A stretch of DNA of 64,000 nucleotides from Ophthalmolycus amberensis (taxonomy: Eukaryota; Chordata; Actinopteri; Perciformes; Zoarcidae): contig JAFEUB010000734.1 in NCBI GenBank assembly GCA_024529925.1, positions 62,001-126,000 of the forward strand, given 5' to 3'. A program made the position numbers and the translations under genes. The notes beneath the pieces are model-generated. The model worked only from the letters and a program-made list of their open reading frames with translations. It had not been told where the DNA came from and did no database searches. Below, piece after piece: positions 47,132 to 57,499 of this stretch. The first letter of the stretch is position 1; each line of letters opens with the position of its first letter.

Positions 47132-50100
47132 ATGTTTGTTCTCATCTGGACGACTCTGCTCTTCTCTGTGAGAGGACATCACTGCTGACACAGGTATGCA
47201 TCTTTTATTATCATCTTGTTATGATGCCAACTATAAAAGATAACATTACTCAAAGCATCCATTGACTATAGTATATTTGACTTGTTTACCAAAGTTGTTA
47301 TGTGTAAATACATATGTTATCCTGATATTTGGCTATATTTGCTCAGCGATGCTTACAACAGCAGTTAAGTAAAACAAAACAGTCCTAGTAGTAGCCTTTA
47401 TTGAGCATTTATTGAACATAACAATTAATGTATTATCAAGATTTATATGTCTCCTGTCCTCTGTTTTTCTCTCACTGTTTCCATTAACAGGTGCAGCAGT
47501 GAGGGAACACTGTGACAGAGGATACTGTATCACTCTCAGTGAAGGAGAAATAACAGCAGAGGCTGGACTCTGTGTTGTGATACCGTGTTCTTTCACCAAT
47601 GTCTTATGGCTTTAGACCCCCACATATGGTGTGGTACAAATGTGAACCATCTAAAACAAGATGTGGGGATTCAGACGTGATACTCCACACTAACAAGAAC
47701 AAAGTTCAGTCTGGGTTTAAAGGACGAGTTTCACTGTCGGAGCCTGACGTGAGTCTGAAGAACTGCAGCATCATCATCAATGACCTCACTGAGTCAGACT
47801 CTGGATCATATCAACTCAGAGTTAATGGTTTACTGAATAGGAGAGAAGAGGGATTTACATTCTCTCCAAGAGGAGTAATTGTCTCTGTCAAAGGTATGAA
47901 AAGCTTCAACAAATACATACAGTGAAGATGTTCATTCTCTTCAACATATTCACTGTATTTATAGTCTGAATGGAATAATAATGAAATAATGTTGCACATT
48001 TGTCGACCTCTGTGGGCAAACAGTATAAACTGCATCAGTTCCTGATAAAACTCTGACTTATTGCCTCATCGAGATGTTAAAGTATCAGATTATTTTAGAC
48101 TGAACTTAAGTGAATGGCCTTCAGGCTGCTCACCTGCTTCCACTCATTGACTGCTCTCCCTTTAGGTCTGACCCAGAAGCCCACAGTGATGATTCCTCCT
48201 CTGACAGAGGGACAGCAGACCACACTGACCTGCACTGCTCCTGGTCTCTGCTCTGGATCTGATCCTAACATCACCTGGACGTGGAGAGGAGCAGGAGAGA
48301 AGCACTCTCACATCACAGGAAACATCACTGCTGTCACACAGAGACACAGCTCAACTTTGACCTTTAACTCTTCAGCTGAACAGCACGGCACCGACGTCAC
48401 CTGTAAGGTCAGCTTCACAAACAACATCACTACAGAGGAGACAGTGACTCTGAATGTGACCTGTGAGTATAGCACATCCTGCACTTTATTCTCACCTTTA
48501 CTCTCTACTATCTAAAATGTGTTCTAATGTTTGTTGTCTTGTAATTTTTGTTGATTTTCTGAAGTGTTTAGGATTTTACAACATTAACGGTGTTCTTGCA
48601 GAAAGAGCAAATTTTGAGTCTTTACAAACAGCAACTGACAATGTGACTACATACTATACAAAGTGAACAGCTTTTCATATATTTTTATGCTCCCTGTTCA
48701 ATATTTTGTGTCTGGATGGAGTTTTTTGTTTTGTTTTACATGTTGGGCTCTAACCAACATAATCATTTTATTAAAAAGGTTTCACACTTATTGAGGTGGT
48801 TTTCAGCCTCAGCTTGGAGCCACATATTTACGATCAAAAAATTGTCAGACAAATTCTAAACGTTTGTCTAAAATTTTGTTTTAAAGATGTGAAGAAACCT
48901 GTGATCACCGGAATGACATCAGTTAAAGAGGGCGATGCTCTAAATCTAACCTGCAGTGTTGAAAGCTTCCCTCCTTCTGTTATCACCTGGACCAAACCTG
49001 ACTCCAACAAAAGCCTGCAAAGTGAAAATGTAATCGTCCTGCAGAACGACACCGGAACAGCCGCTCTTGTCATCGTTAATGTGACAGCAGAGTATTCTGG
49101 ACAGTACATCTGTACAGCAGAGCACCAGATCACCACTCTGACTACACCTGCTGAAGTAAACGTGAAATGTAAGTAGGCTTTAATAGTCTAGTTTGAAAGA
49201 AGTTCATATTGTTTTACTGTATGTTTGCTGTGTTCTTGAGTTTTTTCCTTTGTTTGCAGTTTTTCCAAAGTTCTTAAGCAGCCGTCCATGTGAGGTTCAG
49301 TCGGAGGTCCTGACCTGTGTGTGCATCAGTGAAGGGTTTCCTTTACCCACCATCACATGGCCGATGTTGGAGACTCACACTGAATACTCTGTCATCACCA
49401 ATAAGTCAAGCCACACTGTCATCAGCTTCACTGTGTCTGTAAAACACCGCAACTACACCACTGTTGAGTGTGTCAGCACCAATGAAATTGGGGAAGCAAA
49501 AGAGAACCTCACAGTCACAATAAATGAGTTCAAACAAGACGGTAAGTTTTAACAAATGCAAAACCTCCCCGACTCTAGACCACTACTTTATGACATTTTC
49601 AATACTTTTTATGAATACGTTTCATCATGAAGCAGCAGCAATCTTTTAACAATTTGTTCCTCTCCATTCCAGATCTACCGGTACTCTACGCATTTCTAAT
49701 AACCTTCATACAGCCGCAAGCCATCATTGCGTTTGTGATTGGGATACTCCTTTCAGCAACCATCTGCTGCTCGGCCATAAAATGCTGCAGGTACTCTTTT
49801 TAAAAATGTATTTTACTTGCATAACTGTGCATCTTTTTGACATCCATGCATTGCTCTTCTTTATTTATTTATTGTTTTTAATAAAAGTTCTCCGCATTGT
49901 TCATGTGTTATCAGTCATTAAGGACCACAACAGTGTTTTAGCATACTTGATACATTTCACAGCAAATCACGATACTTGAGATTAATGCTAACCATATTCC
50001 AAAGTATTCTGCAAACATTTTTGAATGTGTTCTTCCAAAATAAAGGCATATAGAAATATATTAATATATAAATGTAGTATACACAATCTGTTTGCATATG

Positions 50101-51051
50101 TCTTGTGAGGAATGTGTCTTTAGTGTTTTGGTAACACAACGTAGATCACGTGTGGCCTTTTTCATTTTTTATAAAACACTTTTAAGAGCGACTTTAATTA
50201 AATAATTATTGCTTGTAAATGTGTAACATTTGTTGTTGTTTACTTAATTTTCTCACCAGAAATAAACGGAAGAACTCTGGTAACATGGCTGAAGCTCTGG
50301 AGATGGTGACTACTCAAGTGGTTCCACTGGTATTTATGTTAACACAGCTGGCTTCTAACTGTGCACAATATATCAGTTAAATGTTGATTAAATGTTTGCT
50401 GGAAGATTCGTCTTGTGAGGAGACATGCATTGCAGCAGTCTTAACTACAATCAAGAAAAAAAAACGTCATGATCATTTTAAAGGCTTACAGATGAAATAG
50501 TTTAGTGTTTCAGTTTTTAAGCGTTTCAAGCACAATTTCAAACCGTACAGATTTGAGTAGGAACCAGTTGTAGCCTGGATTTAGAGTTGGCAGATGATTT
50601 ATAATTTCTGAATTGCACCTGACAGATCGATGCTGGTCAAGGAGTGGAAAACGATGGGACCCATGGCCAAGAGGAATCTGAAGAAGGAGCTCAGGCTGCT
50701 GGGCAATCGGCCCCTGACGGTGATGCGGAACCAAGAGAGGTGGAGTACTCTGACATCGACTTTTCCTTGGTGAAAAGGAAGAGTCCCGCAGGGGCAGAGG
50801 ACACGCAAGAGACCACAGATACAGAGTATGCCGAGATTAAGAACAAAAAAACAAAGGAGAGACAAGACGATGGTGCTGAGGCCAGTGACGTGTTGGAGGG
50901 CAGTGAAGATGAGGAGGTGATGATAGGGGACGATAAGGAGACAAAAGAGTGTATGCCAAAGGAGGAGGAGGGCGGTGAGGATGTGGCAGTGTACTCAAAT
51001 GTGAATGAAATAATGGGCGAGATAGACGGACTGTGTGACTTAGTGGAGTGA
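47132..51051 (+). pseudogene. S6: four-Ig CD22-like gene with ITIM tail, two frameshifts
   Basis: Exon positions: 47132-47193 (signal, 62 nt), 47491-47893 (V-set, 403 nt), 48166-48462 (C2, intact), 48887-49168, 49260-49541 (two Ig), 49673-49790 (TM), 50260-50329, 50626-51051 (tail). An extra G near 47175 puts a TGA inside the signal exon. The V-set carries the same extra T as S4 (near 47601). From the C2 exon to the stop the frame is open. The TM and tail differ from S3/S5 but keep VEYSDI (ITIM), TEYAEI (ITSM form) and VYSNV (YxN), and the tail is acidic. The 3' end from 49606 is not duplicated in the window. The conserved tail suggests recent loss or assembly error at the 5' end. Confidence 0.7.
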
Positions 51052-51223
51052 CTTAACAATGAACGTTTCTTTCATTTTTTTAATTGGGGAAGTAAGACAA
51101 AACACAACGTAGACAGACGTGACATGTATGCAGTGAGACAAGCATTACATTAAACATAGCATGAGCTTTAGTGCAAGAGGGGGTCGATATAGGGCAGACA
51201 TTCATGTTTTAGATGTGATGCTG

Positions 51224-51252
<29 letters not shown>
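51224..51252. repeat. (GT)n microsatellite
   Basis: Uninterrupted GT run of 29 bases. Confidence 0.95.
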
Positions 51253-51255
<3 letters not shown>

Positions 51256-51319
51256 CTGAAGTAGATTTCCTTTTACAGAAAGGAAAGCGTGTATACATGT
51301 TCATTGAAAGTTAAACATA

Positions 51320-51890
51320 AATAATAATAATCATACTTTTTATTTAACAAGTGCTTTTCAAAAAACTCAGACACTTTACAAAGGGGATGAAATAGAGAGA
51401 AATATTTAAAAACACGCATCATAGAAATAAACAAATGAGCAGGAATGACAGACAAGTTAAATGGTTAGACATTTGAAGAAGACTTGAAAAGGTGTGTTTT
51501 GAGTGTTTTTTTTTTTTTGAGGGAAAGGAGTGAATCTAAAGTCTGGATGTGATTGGGAAGAGAGTTTCAGAGGGTGTGGCAGCAGCAGGAAAAAGGCCCC
51601 GTCACCCCAGGTCCAGTGCTTGGTCCTAGTTGTGGGCGTGAGGAGGTTTGATGATCTGAGGGTACGGGTCGTAGTCTGCCGTTAAAGGAGTGTGGATAGG
51701 TGAGAGGGGGCCATGTTATAGAGAGCTTTGTAGGTGACGAGGAGAAGTTTGAAATGGATGTGTGAATACATGTGTTGTCAGCAGATGTATAAATTAAAAG
51801 AAGCAGACAGATGTTACGCAGAGGTGTGTTTAAAGGGGTCGACAGAGGAGACCTGAACAAATCTGATTCGCGGTACCTCCGACATCTGGC
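51320..51890. repeat. Probable interspersed repeat copy
   Basis: The text aagtgcttttcaaaaaactc, then agagtttcagagggtg, then atagagagctttgtaggtga resembles a dispersed repeat common in fish genomes, apparently in reverse orientation to its tail. The family is not identified, and this rests on recognition of phrases only. Confidence 0.4.
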
Positions 51891-52559
51891 CAATCCTAGC
51901 GCTTGAAAGCTACACGGGGCAAAGCAGTGGAATTCATAATGACGCGGTACTGTCGCAATGCAGCTCTTTTTGTACGAAAGTGCACTTTTGTTTTAAACTG
52001 TTATTTAAAGCCACAATATGTGTAGCTGTGGCTCATGAAGTAAAGCGACCGAGTTGTCCAGTAATTGCAGGGTGACACACTGAACCCTAAATATTCCCAT
52101 AATTTGTTTGATAAAAGCTCAGTTAAATGCATTTATATGAAATATTTAAACTTAGATGCCTCTCAGTGGTAATATGTCTGTATCCTAAGTGCTCTGCTGG
52201 ATCTGTGCCCTTATGTTTGCAAGTGCAGCTCTGTTCTTTTTACTGCTATTCAGCTTTGTGCACAAATAAACGCTCATTCCAGCAACAGAAAACGTGTCTG
52301 TTATTTCATTTTGTTGTCAGAGTCACTCTGTATACATCATTTTGGTGAGGAGAATTTACGTTAATTCTTTAGAGAGAAAAAATAAACAATTTAATGTGAT
52401 TTCAAAAATAGTCTCCAGATCAGTTCTTGTTGATACTTTATAGTAATGGATTACTCGTGGTAGTAGAGATCAACCTTACTCTCAGTACTAGCAGTGAGTT
52501 TCCTGCACAGAAAACACTGTTCTCCCTGAAAGCTCACAGTCTCTTAGTTGTCCTCTCAA

Positions 52560-53620
52560 ACTCTATCGTCCTCTCTCGTCTAGGTTCAGTGTTCAATATG
52601 CAGATATAAAGTATACAGCAACAGATTTTGACAGAGTTGCAGCTCATTAACTGAAGATGGTCGAAGTGCAGTAGCCCAATGTGAGAACAGGAAGTTACCA
52701 GAGACACTGAAAATAGAGTGATGCCATATTTCAGCACATTATACAAATACAGAAGTGCTTTCAAAAAAGCTGAAGCTAAAATGGAGGACCACATTCTGTG
52801 ACACAAGATGTGTCTCAAGACCAGAATCTTTTTTTTATTGATTGTGCAACTGCCATAGATACAAATTATTTTTAAATGTCTTTCCAAATGAAATCCATTA
52901 CAGTGAATTTGCCACAGCTAATTTGATACATTGCTTTTTCAAGTTATTGTGACTGCAGAGACCATAGATATGAATAGTTTAGAGCTGTCGGAGGCCTGAA
53001 ACGAGGCCCTGAGGAAAGTCAAATCAGTACAGAAAAGGTGAACATGCAACATCCTGTATCCGTGCTCTCGGCTGTGGAGTTGTTTCTGATCTAGTGTCAT
53101 CAACCACACTTCCTGTATGTTTATTCTACACTTTTTTTGTGCTTTTGAAAGAAATAGTTTTTTTTGTGCAGGGAGGGACTCAATCATCAAATCAGGATGT
53201 TTTGTCTCTCTGGGCAACAATGCTGACACAGTATGCAGCTTTATTGCAATCTTGTTATGGGACCAAAATCAAATTTTAACAACTAATTTTTTTTGACAAT
53301 TTGTTCCTCGTTATTTCAGATCAAAACGTGAAATAAAAAAATATATATTACACTGCTGGAAATTATCATTGCATTTGTGATTCTCGTTCTTCTTTCTTTC
53401 TGTTTGGTGAGAAAATGCACCCGGTACATAACGCACATGCAAGTCTTGCCATTTGAAATGTTTTGCTCATAATATCTTAATGTTAATTGCATACATAATG
53501 AATAATAAGCAAGACGATACATTTGATTTCATCTGATATTGGCCATCTTTTAGATTTTGATTTCAAGTCCAATTGCTTTGTTTTTCCAGATGAACTCACA
53601 TACTGTAAACCTGAATTCAC
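52560..53620 (+). pseudogene. S7: decayed Siglec-like relic without Ig exons
   Basis: About 52585-52740 matches the a-type upstream flank of the array (gtgttcaatatgcag, aacaggaagttac, agagtgatgccat). At 53040-53231 a decayed b/a-type leader remains: caacatcctgtat, gctgtggag, aatcaggATG (ATG at 53197), ggcaacaatgctgacaca, then a GTATGC donor at 53231. The open frame ends after nine codons. Only about 90 bases later a segment like the S6 TM exon follows an acceptor (53320-53423: attatcattgcatttgtgat), with an early stop, and a tail-exon trace begins near 53590. All Ig exons between leader and TM are missing. Confidence 0.7.
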
Positions 53621-54284
53621 AACTCTTCTGCTTTCAAAAAGACAGGAAACCATTGTGTGAGAGGATGTGAGCCTAAAATAGCACCCGAAACATCAACCAG
53701 GTGTCAGATGTTTTGCATTCTGGGTTCCTCTTAAAATGAAAAGAGAAGAAAGCAAAACTGTGCAGCTTTACTCATAAGAGTCTCACATACAGTATGCATA
53801 AATCCCTCAACTTAATTATTACTACATTGTTCCTCTTTATGGTCAGTGCCTTCATACGGCCTATGTGGGGAAACACAAAATGTGTGTAGCTTTCAATGTT
53901 AATGAAAAGAAAATGAAACTGTTACTGTAACATTGCTGATTGCGCTTTCTGGGTTGTTTTCCAACCTTACAGTCTTCATACCTAAATTACAAAAAATAAT
54001 TTCCCATATCTCATCATATGATCATACTGATGAATTTTGGCATCTTTTCTTGTCTGGATAACGGTTGTGTTTAGATTTGAACTGTAATAATAATAATGTT
54101 AGTAATCTAGCATTAATTATGCTTGTATCTTTGTTGATATGCTCATCATGTGCCTTCTTGTATGCCTACACATGAAAGTAAATAGCTTTACATTTACACA
54201 CAGTGTGCATGAATGCGCTTTAAGTGATTTGGGATTAAGGCTGAGCTAACAGGATTAGAATGTTCCACTAGCTGGACGGACACC
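53620..54284. other. Spacer with ISRE upstream of the IRG-like gene
   Basis: No exon is supported. The stretch contains an interferon-response-like element at 53909-53920 and is otherwise AT-rich and unremarkable. Confidence 0.5.
53909..53920 (+). promoter_or_regulatory. ISRE-like element
   Basis: GAAAATGAAACT matches the interferon-stimulated response element core GAAANNGAAACT. It lies about 400 bases upstream of the likely transcription start of the IRG-like gene, consistent with interferon control. Confidence 0.5.
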
Positions 54285-54399
54285 TTTAAATAGATCAACC
54301 TGACGCTGCTGGTAATTCAGAGCCGCCGAAGAGTCAACATTTGACGACTGAGAACAAATACCTCTCCCACAGGGCTGCTTCTCCTCCAGAAACCCGCCG
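54285..54399 (+). promoter_or_regulatory. TATA-like box and non-coding first exon of IRG-like gene
   Basis: TTTAAATA (54285-54292) is followed by a likely 5' UTR exon ending at a clean donor, ccg|GTGAGT (54399/54400). The next acceptor is ttttcacag just before the start codon at 54999. Confidence 0.45.
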
Positions 54400-54998
54400 G
54401 TGAGTATGTGCAGTGTTGTGTTGAATCGAAACTTTGCATTGCCAAAAAAATTCTAATTGATTGCTTTAAAAAATGGCAAATTTCTGAATGACTGTAAAAC
54501 GAGTAAAACTGATACCTGACAGCAATGCATTTCTAACATTTCACTTCATGATTTTTACACGGACCTTAGCTTGTGATATTTGCTTTTATGAACGGACTGT
54601 GTGAAACCTTCATTACAGGTTTGAAATGTTCCTCTAGAATTAAAACGGATAAATTGCTGTCGGCAATAAAAATCCTTATAACGGGAGGTAGTTGATGTGC
54701 AGATCTATCTGTTTTAATTCTGTTAGATATTTCTTTGATCCAGCACCCATCCCATTGGACGAGGGCCGTGTTTCTTTTTTATTGTTTCTTATTTAACCAG
54801 TGGTGAAACATAATTACCTTTAACATTTATTCTAAGATTATGTTGCAAGGTACCATTTGAAAAGTTGCCACTTTTATTTATTTTTATTGATATGTTAGAT
54901 GCCATCACGTCTATTGTTACTTACCAGTGTGGTAGAGTCAGTCAGTTTTAATGCTTTGTTTGTTACAGTATATTAACAATCTCTGTCTTTTCACAGAA

Positions 54999-56063
54999 AT
55001 GGCTGATGTTTTCAGAAGCCTGAACCTCCTCGAGACCCTCAAAGAGTCCATAGAGCACAATAAGTTATCAGATGTCAAGGACGCAGTGGAAGATCTCCTG
55101 ATCAGCAGGATCAACTTAGCTGTGATAGGGGACCGTGGGGATGAAAAGGCCACCTTCATAAACTCCCTACGTGGCCTCAGCTCTGGGGACGATGGAGCAG
55201 CTCCGTCTCAATCCCCTGTTGCCCCGGAGGAGGTGGCAGGCTACCCAAGCCCTAAACACCCTGACTTTCGCATGTGGGACCTGCCACCTGTTCCATCCAG
55301 CTCTCCATTTAAACCCGAGGGATACATGGACAGGGTTAAATTTGCCCGCTACAATGCCGTCTTCATTACGTTCAACCAGGCGCCCCTACCCAACAGCGTG
55401 GTGGTGTTTCTCGAGGCCCGGTCACAACAGCGACAAACAGTGTACTTTATTCTCTTAGCTTCAGAAAAAGCCACTGAAAAAAACCTAGAAGAAGAGAGGA
55501 AAGCCAGTTTAGAAGTGCTGACATCACAGGGTGTGGCACTGCCTAAAGTCTACCTGGTGCGACCCTCCACCTTGGAGAAGTTTGACTTCCCCGGCCTGTT
55601 GGAGGACATGGGAAGAGACCTTCCAGAGATCCGAGCCCACGCACTTCTCTTGGCTCTCCCGACGCTTACCTCCACCCTGGTCACCCAGAAAAAGGAGGCA
55701 TTTAAAGCCCTCGTATGGGCAGCTGCCTCGCTATCTGGCGGGGTGTCAGCTATCCCCGTTCCCTTTGTGGCCTCCATGGTGGACTCAAGTGTCGCAGTGC
55801 GGATTCTAAGCAAAGCACAATTATCTCTGTGCCTGGATGATGAATCGGTCGAGCGACTGGCCCGACAGCGAGGGATGGAACCAACAGGACTTAAAGTGCT
55901 GCGGACCTGTGTTCTGTCAGTGGAGGTCACTAAAGGCGAAGTGAAAAGGCGTTTCGTCGAAGCTGGTGGAGATGGCGATGCCCAGACATGCCCGTTCTGC
56001 CAGCCGCTCCTTCACTGCCATGCTGCAAGCGTTAAACGGTGCCATCGACGAAATGGCGGCTGA
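54999..56063 (+). CDS. IRG-family quasi-GTPase (IRGQ-like), C-terminal frameshift
   Basis: One coding exon, acceptor at 54996, ATG at 54999, open for 354 residues. The layout is that of immunity-related GTPases: N-terminal helices (1-37), a G-domain strand INLAVIGD (38-45), the segment after it, MWDLP (92-96) and a helical C-terminus. The nucleotide motifs are degenerate. The P-loop reads GDRGDEKA (44-51) where GxxxxGKS is expected; WDLPP replaces DxPG; no TKxD is seen, with LLASEKA in that region. Mammalian IRGQ is likewise a non-canonical IRG. The last ~33 codons do not look like an IRG end, whereas the +1 frame from about 55963 to a TGA at 56104-56106 encodes a helical end (RSFTAMLQALNGAIDEMA) typical of IRGs. 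A frameshift near residue 320 is therefore likely, real or assembly-derived. Confidence 0.7.
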   Translation: MADVFRSLNLLETLKESIEHNKLSDVKDAVEDLLISRINLAVIGDRGDEKATFINSLRGLSSGDDGAAPSQSPVAPEEVAGYPSPKHPDFRMWDLPPVPSSSPFKPEGYMDRVKFARYNAVFITFNQAPLPNSVVVFLEARSQQRQTVYFILLASEKATEKNLEEERKASLEVLTSQGVALPKVYLVRPSTLEKFDFPGLLEDMGRDLPEIRAHALLLALPTLTSTLVTQKKEAFKALVWAAASLSGGVSAIPVPFVASMVDSSVAVRILSKAQLSLCLDDESVERLARQRGMEPTGLKVLRTCVLSVEVTKGEVKRRFVEAGGDGDAQTCPFCQPLLHCHAASVKRCHRRNGG

Positions 56064-56106
56064 TGCCGAGAAGATTGTGGCTGCTGTTATTAGGGAGGGG
56101 AAGTGA
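55963..56106 (+). other. Out-of-frame continuation of the IRG C-terminus
   Basis: In the frame one base ahead of the main ORF, codons from 55963 to the TGA at 56104-56106 give 47 residues that read as an amphipathic helical IRG tail. The normal gene product would probably end here. Confidence 0.6.
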
Positions 56107-56388
56107 AGTCTGTTGTTTTTGTCTTTGTGTAAGGTTTCCTGTTTATGTGTGGTTTCCCTTTACTTTAATGTTTTGCAATATGAGAAACACACCATTTACA
56201 CAGTACTTCAGAAAACTTTTGAAAAGTTTTCACTCGTTTTGATGAGCTCGAAGTACTAAAGGACATTGTTAATATTGTGTAAGCATGCGTCCTGCAAATA
56301 GATGTCAAATCCTGTAAGTGCTGATCAGTGCCTGTAATAGAGTTGGTCCTCCCTGAACCGTAACTTTCACTATTTAAAAAAAAGCATC

Positions 56389-56400
56389 AAAGAGGAAGTG
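56389..56400 (+). promoter_or_regulatory. PU.1/ETS box of the large CD22-like gene
   Basis: Perfect AAAGAGGAAGTG, 41 bases before a TATA box. The same 12-mer, inverted, occurs upstream of S1, S4 and S6. Confidence 0.55.
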
Positions 56401-56440
56401 AGAGGAAGATACACGCAGCGGGCATTTTCATCAGTACAAC

Positions 56441-56448
56441 TATAAAAG
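56441..56448 (+). promoter_or_regulatory. TATA box of the large CD22-like gene
   Basis: TATAAAAG lies upstream of a probable non-coding first exon of about 120 bases ending at 56590 (gag|GTACGA). The next exon begins at 57474 and holds the ATG. Confidence 0.5.
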
Positions 56449-56590
56449 ATTGTGTTCTCTGGCTTGCATGATGGGGCATGCAAATTTTACAAGAGTTTAG
56501 GTCAACTGTGAAAACTTCCTTTTCTTAATCTTATTCGTACTGTAGGGGGGATGCTGTGTGCTACAGATTGCTTTAAGTGGATCATCTGAG

Positions 56591-57473
56591 GTACGAACAA
56601 GCTTATTTTGATATCTTTCTGTCTAAAATATTTCCTCTATTTGACTGCATAATATAGCTGAAAAAGGCATCTATGTCTGTGGAGGTTTATTTCAATCATC
56701 AAGGTGGTACGATGTCTGTGTCTAGAGAGAGCTGAGTATTATTTTTTTCATTGAATGTGAAAATGTATTAAGTTATCAGTGATTTGGATTCAACTTTCTC
56801 CAGCAAATTATCTTCTTGCTGGATGCACAAGAATACAGTGGCATTTGTTAGTGAAGTATTTACTTCATATGAAGCCTTTAAAAAAACACTGTATCAATAT
56901 TTGGGGCGATAAATGACAGAATTTGTAAAATAAATAAATTGTACTGTTTGCACTCTAAGTGTATTATGGGTCTTCTTTAAATGTACGGCTGATGAAGCAG
57001 AAAAGAAAGCGTTTCAAACAAACAGCTGATGTCAAATCCTCCAAGTAGACACTGAACCAGTAAACCATTAAAATGTAATGTTTGGCTTCCGATGTATCAA
57101 GTCACAATAATTACAACTGCGCTGGGAATCACAACAACATGGACCCTTAATATTTTGCCTAATATCTTTTTTTTTTCTTACTCAAACATAATGACATTTT
57201 GCAAGTTGTGAAAGATAAGATCACTTATATGTTTGCACTGCTAGAGAATTCACAACAATCTTGAAATGAGGAAAAAAACGCAGAACACTCAAACAACTTG
57301 AAAAATGACATGGAAAAAAAAGAGGAAGAAGAAAAATCTTAGCTGATTTGCATTGAATAAATAACTTTGTATCAAGGCTAGTTTACAGAGTAAAAGAAAG
57401 AAGAAGCAGTTCTGTGACGTTACGATGATACAATAATGTACACAAACGTCTTTGTTTTGTTTTTGTGTTTCAG
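56591..57473. other. Probable first intron of the large CD22-like gene
   Basis: No coding exon. Overlapping AATAAA motifs occur at 56929-56938. These may be the poly(A) signal of the IRG-like gene, whose 3' UTR shows no earlier canonical signal. If so, the two transcription units overlap. Confidence 0.4.
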
Positions 57474-57499
57474 ATATCAAGCTTTAGTGCCACACAAAA

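Larger units (their letters stand above)
34329..49605 (+). repeat. Segmental duplication unit 2 (about 15.3 kb)
   Basis: Direct tandem copy of 18738-34059, carrying the S4 TM and tail exons, S5, and S6 up to its second C2-type exon pair. The two units are separated by 269 bases (34060-34328) not seen elsewhere in the window. Confidence 0.85.
51052..52560. other. S6 3' flank with repeats
   Basis: No coding exon. It holds a GT run (51224-51252) and a likely interspersed repeat (about 51320-51890). The remainder shows nothing recognised. Confidence 0.55.

Noticed and set aside
56929..56938. Double AATAAA taken as the definite end of the IRG-like transcript
   Set aside because: It lies inside the likely first intron of the next gene and about 820 bases after the stop; kept only as a possibility.
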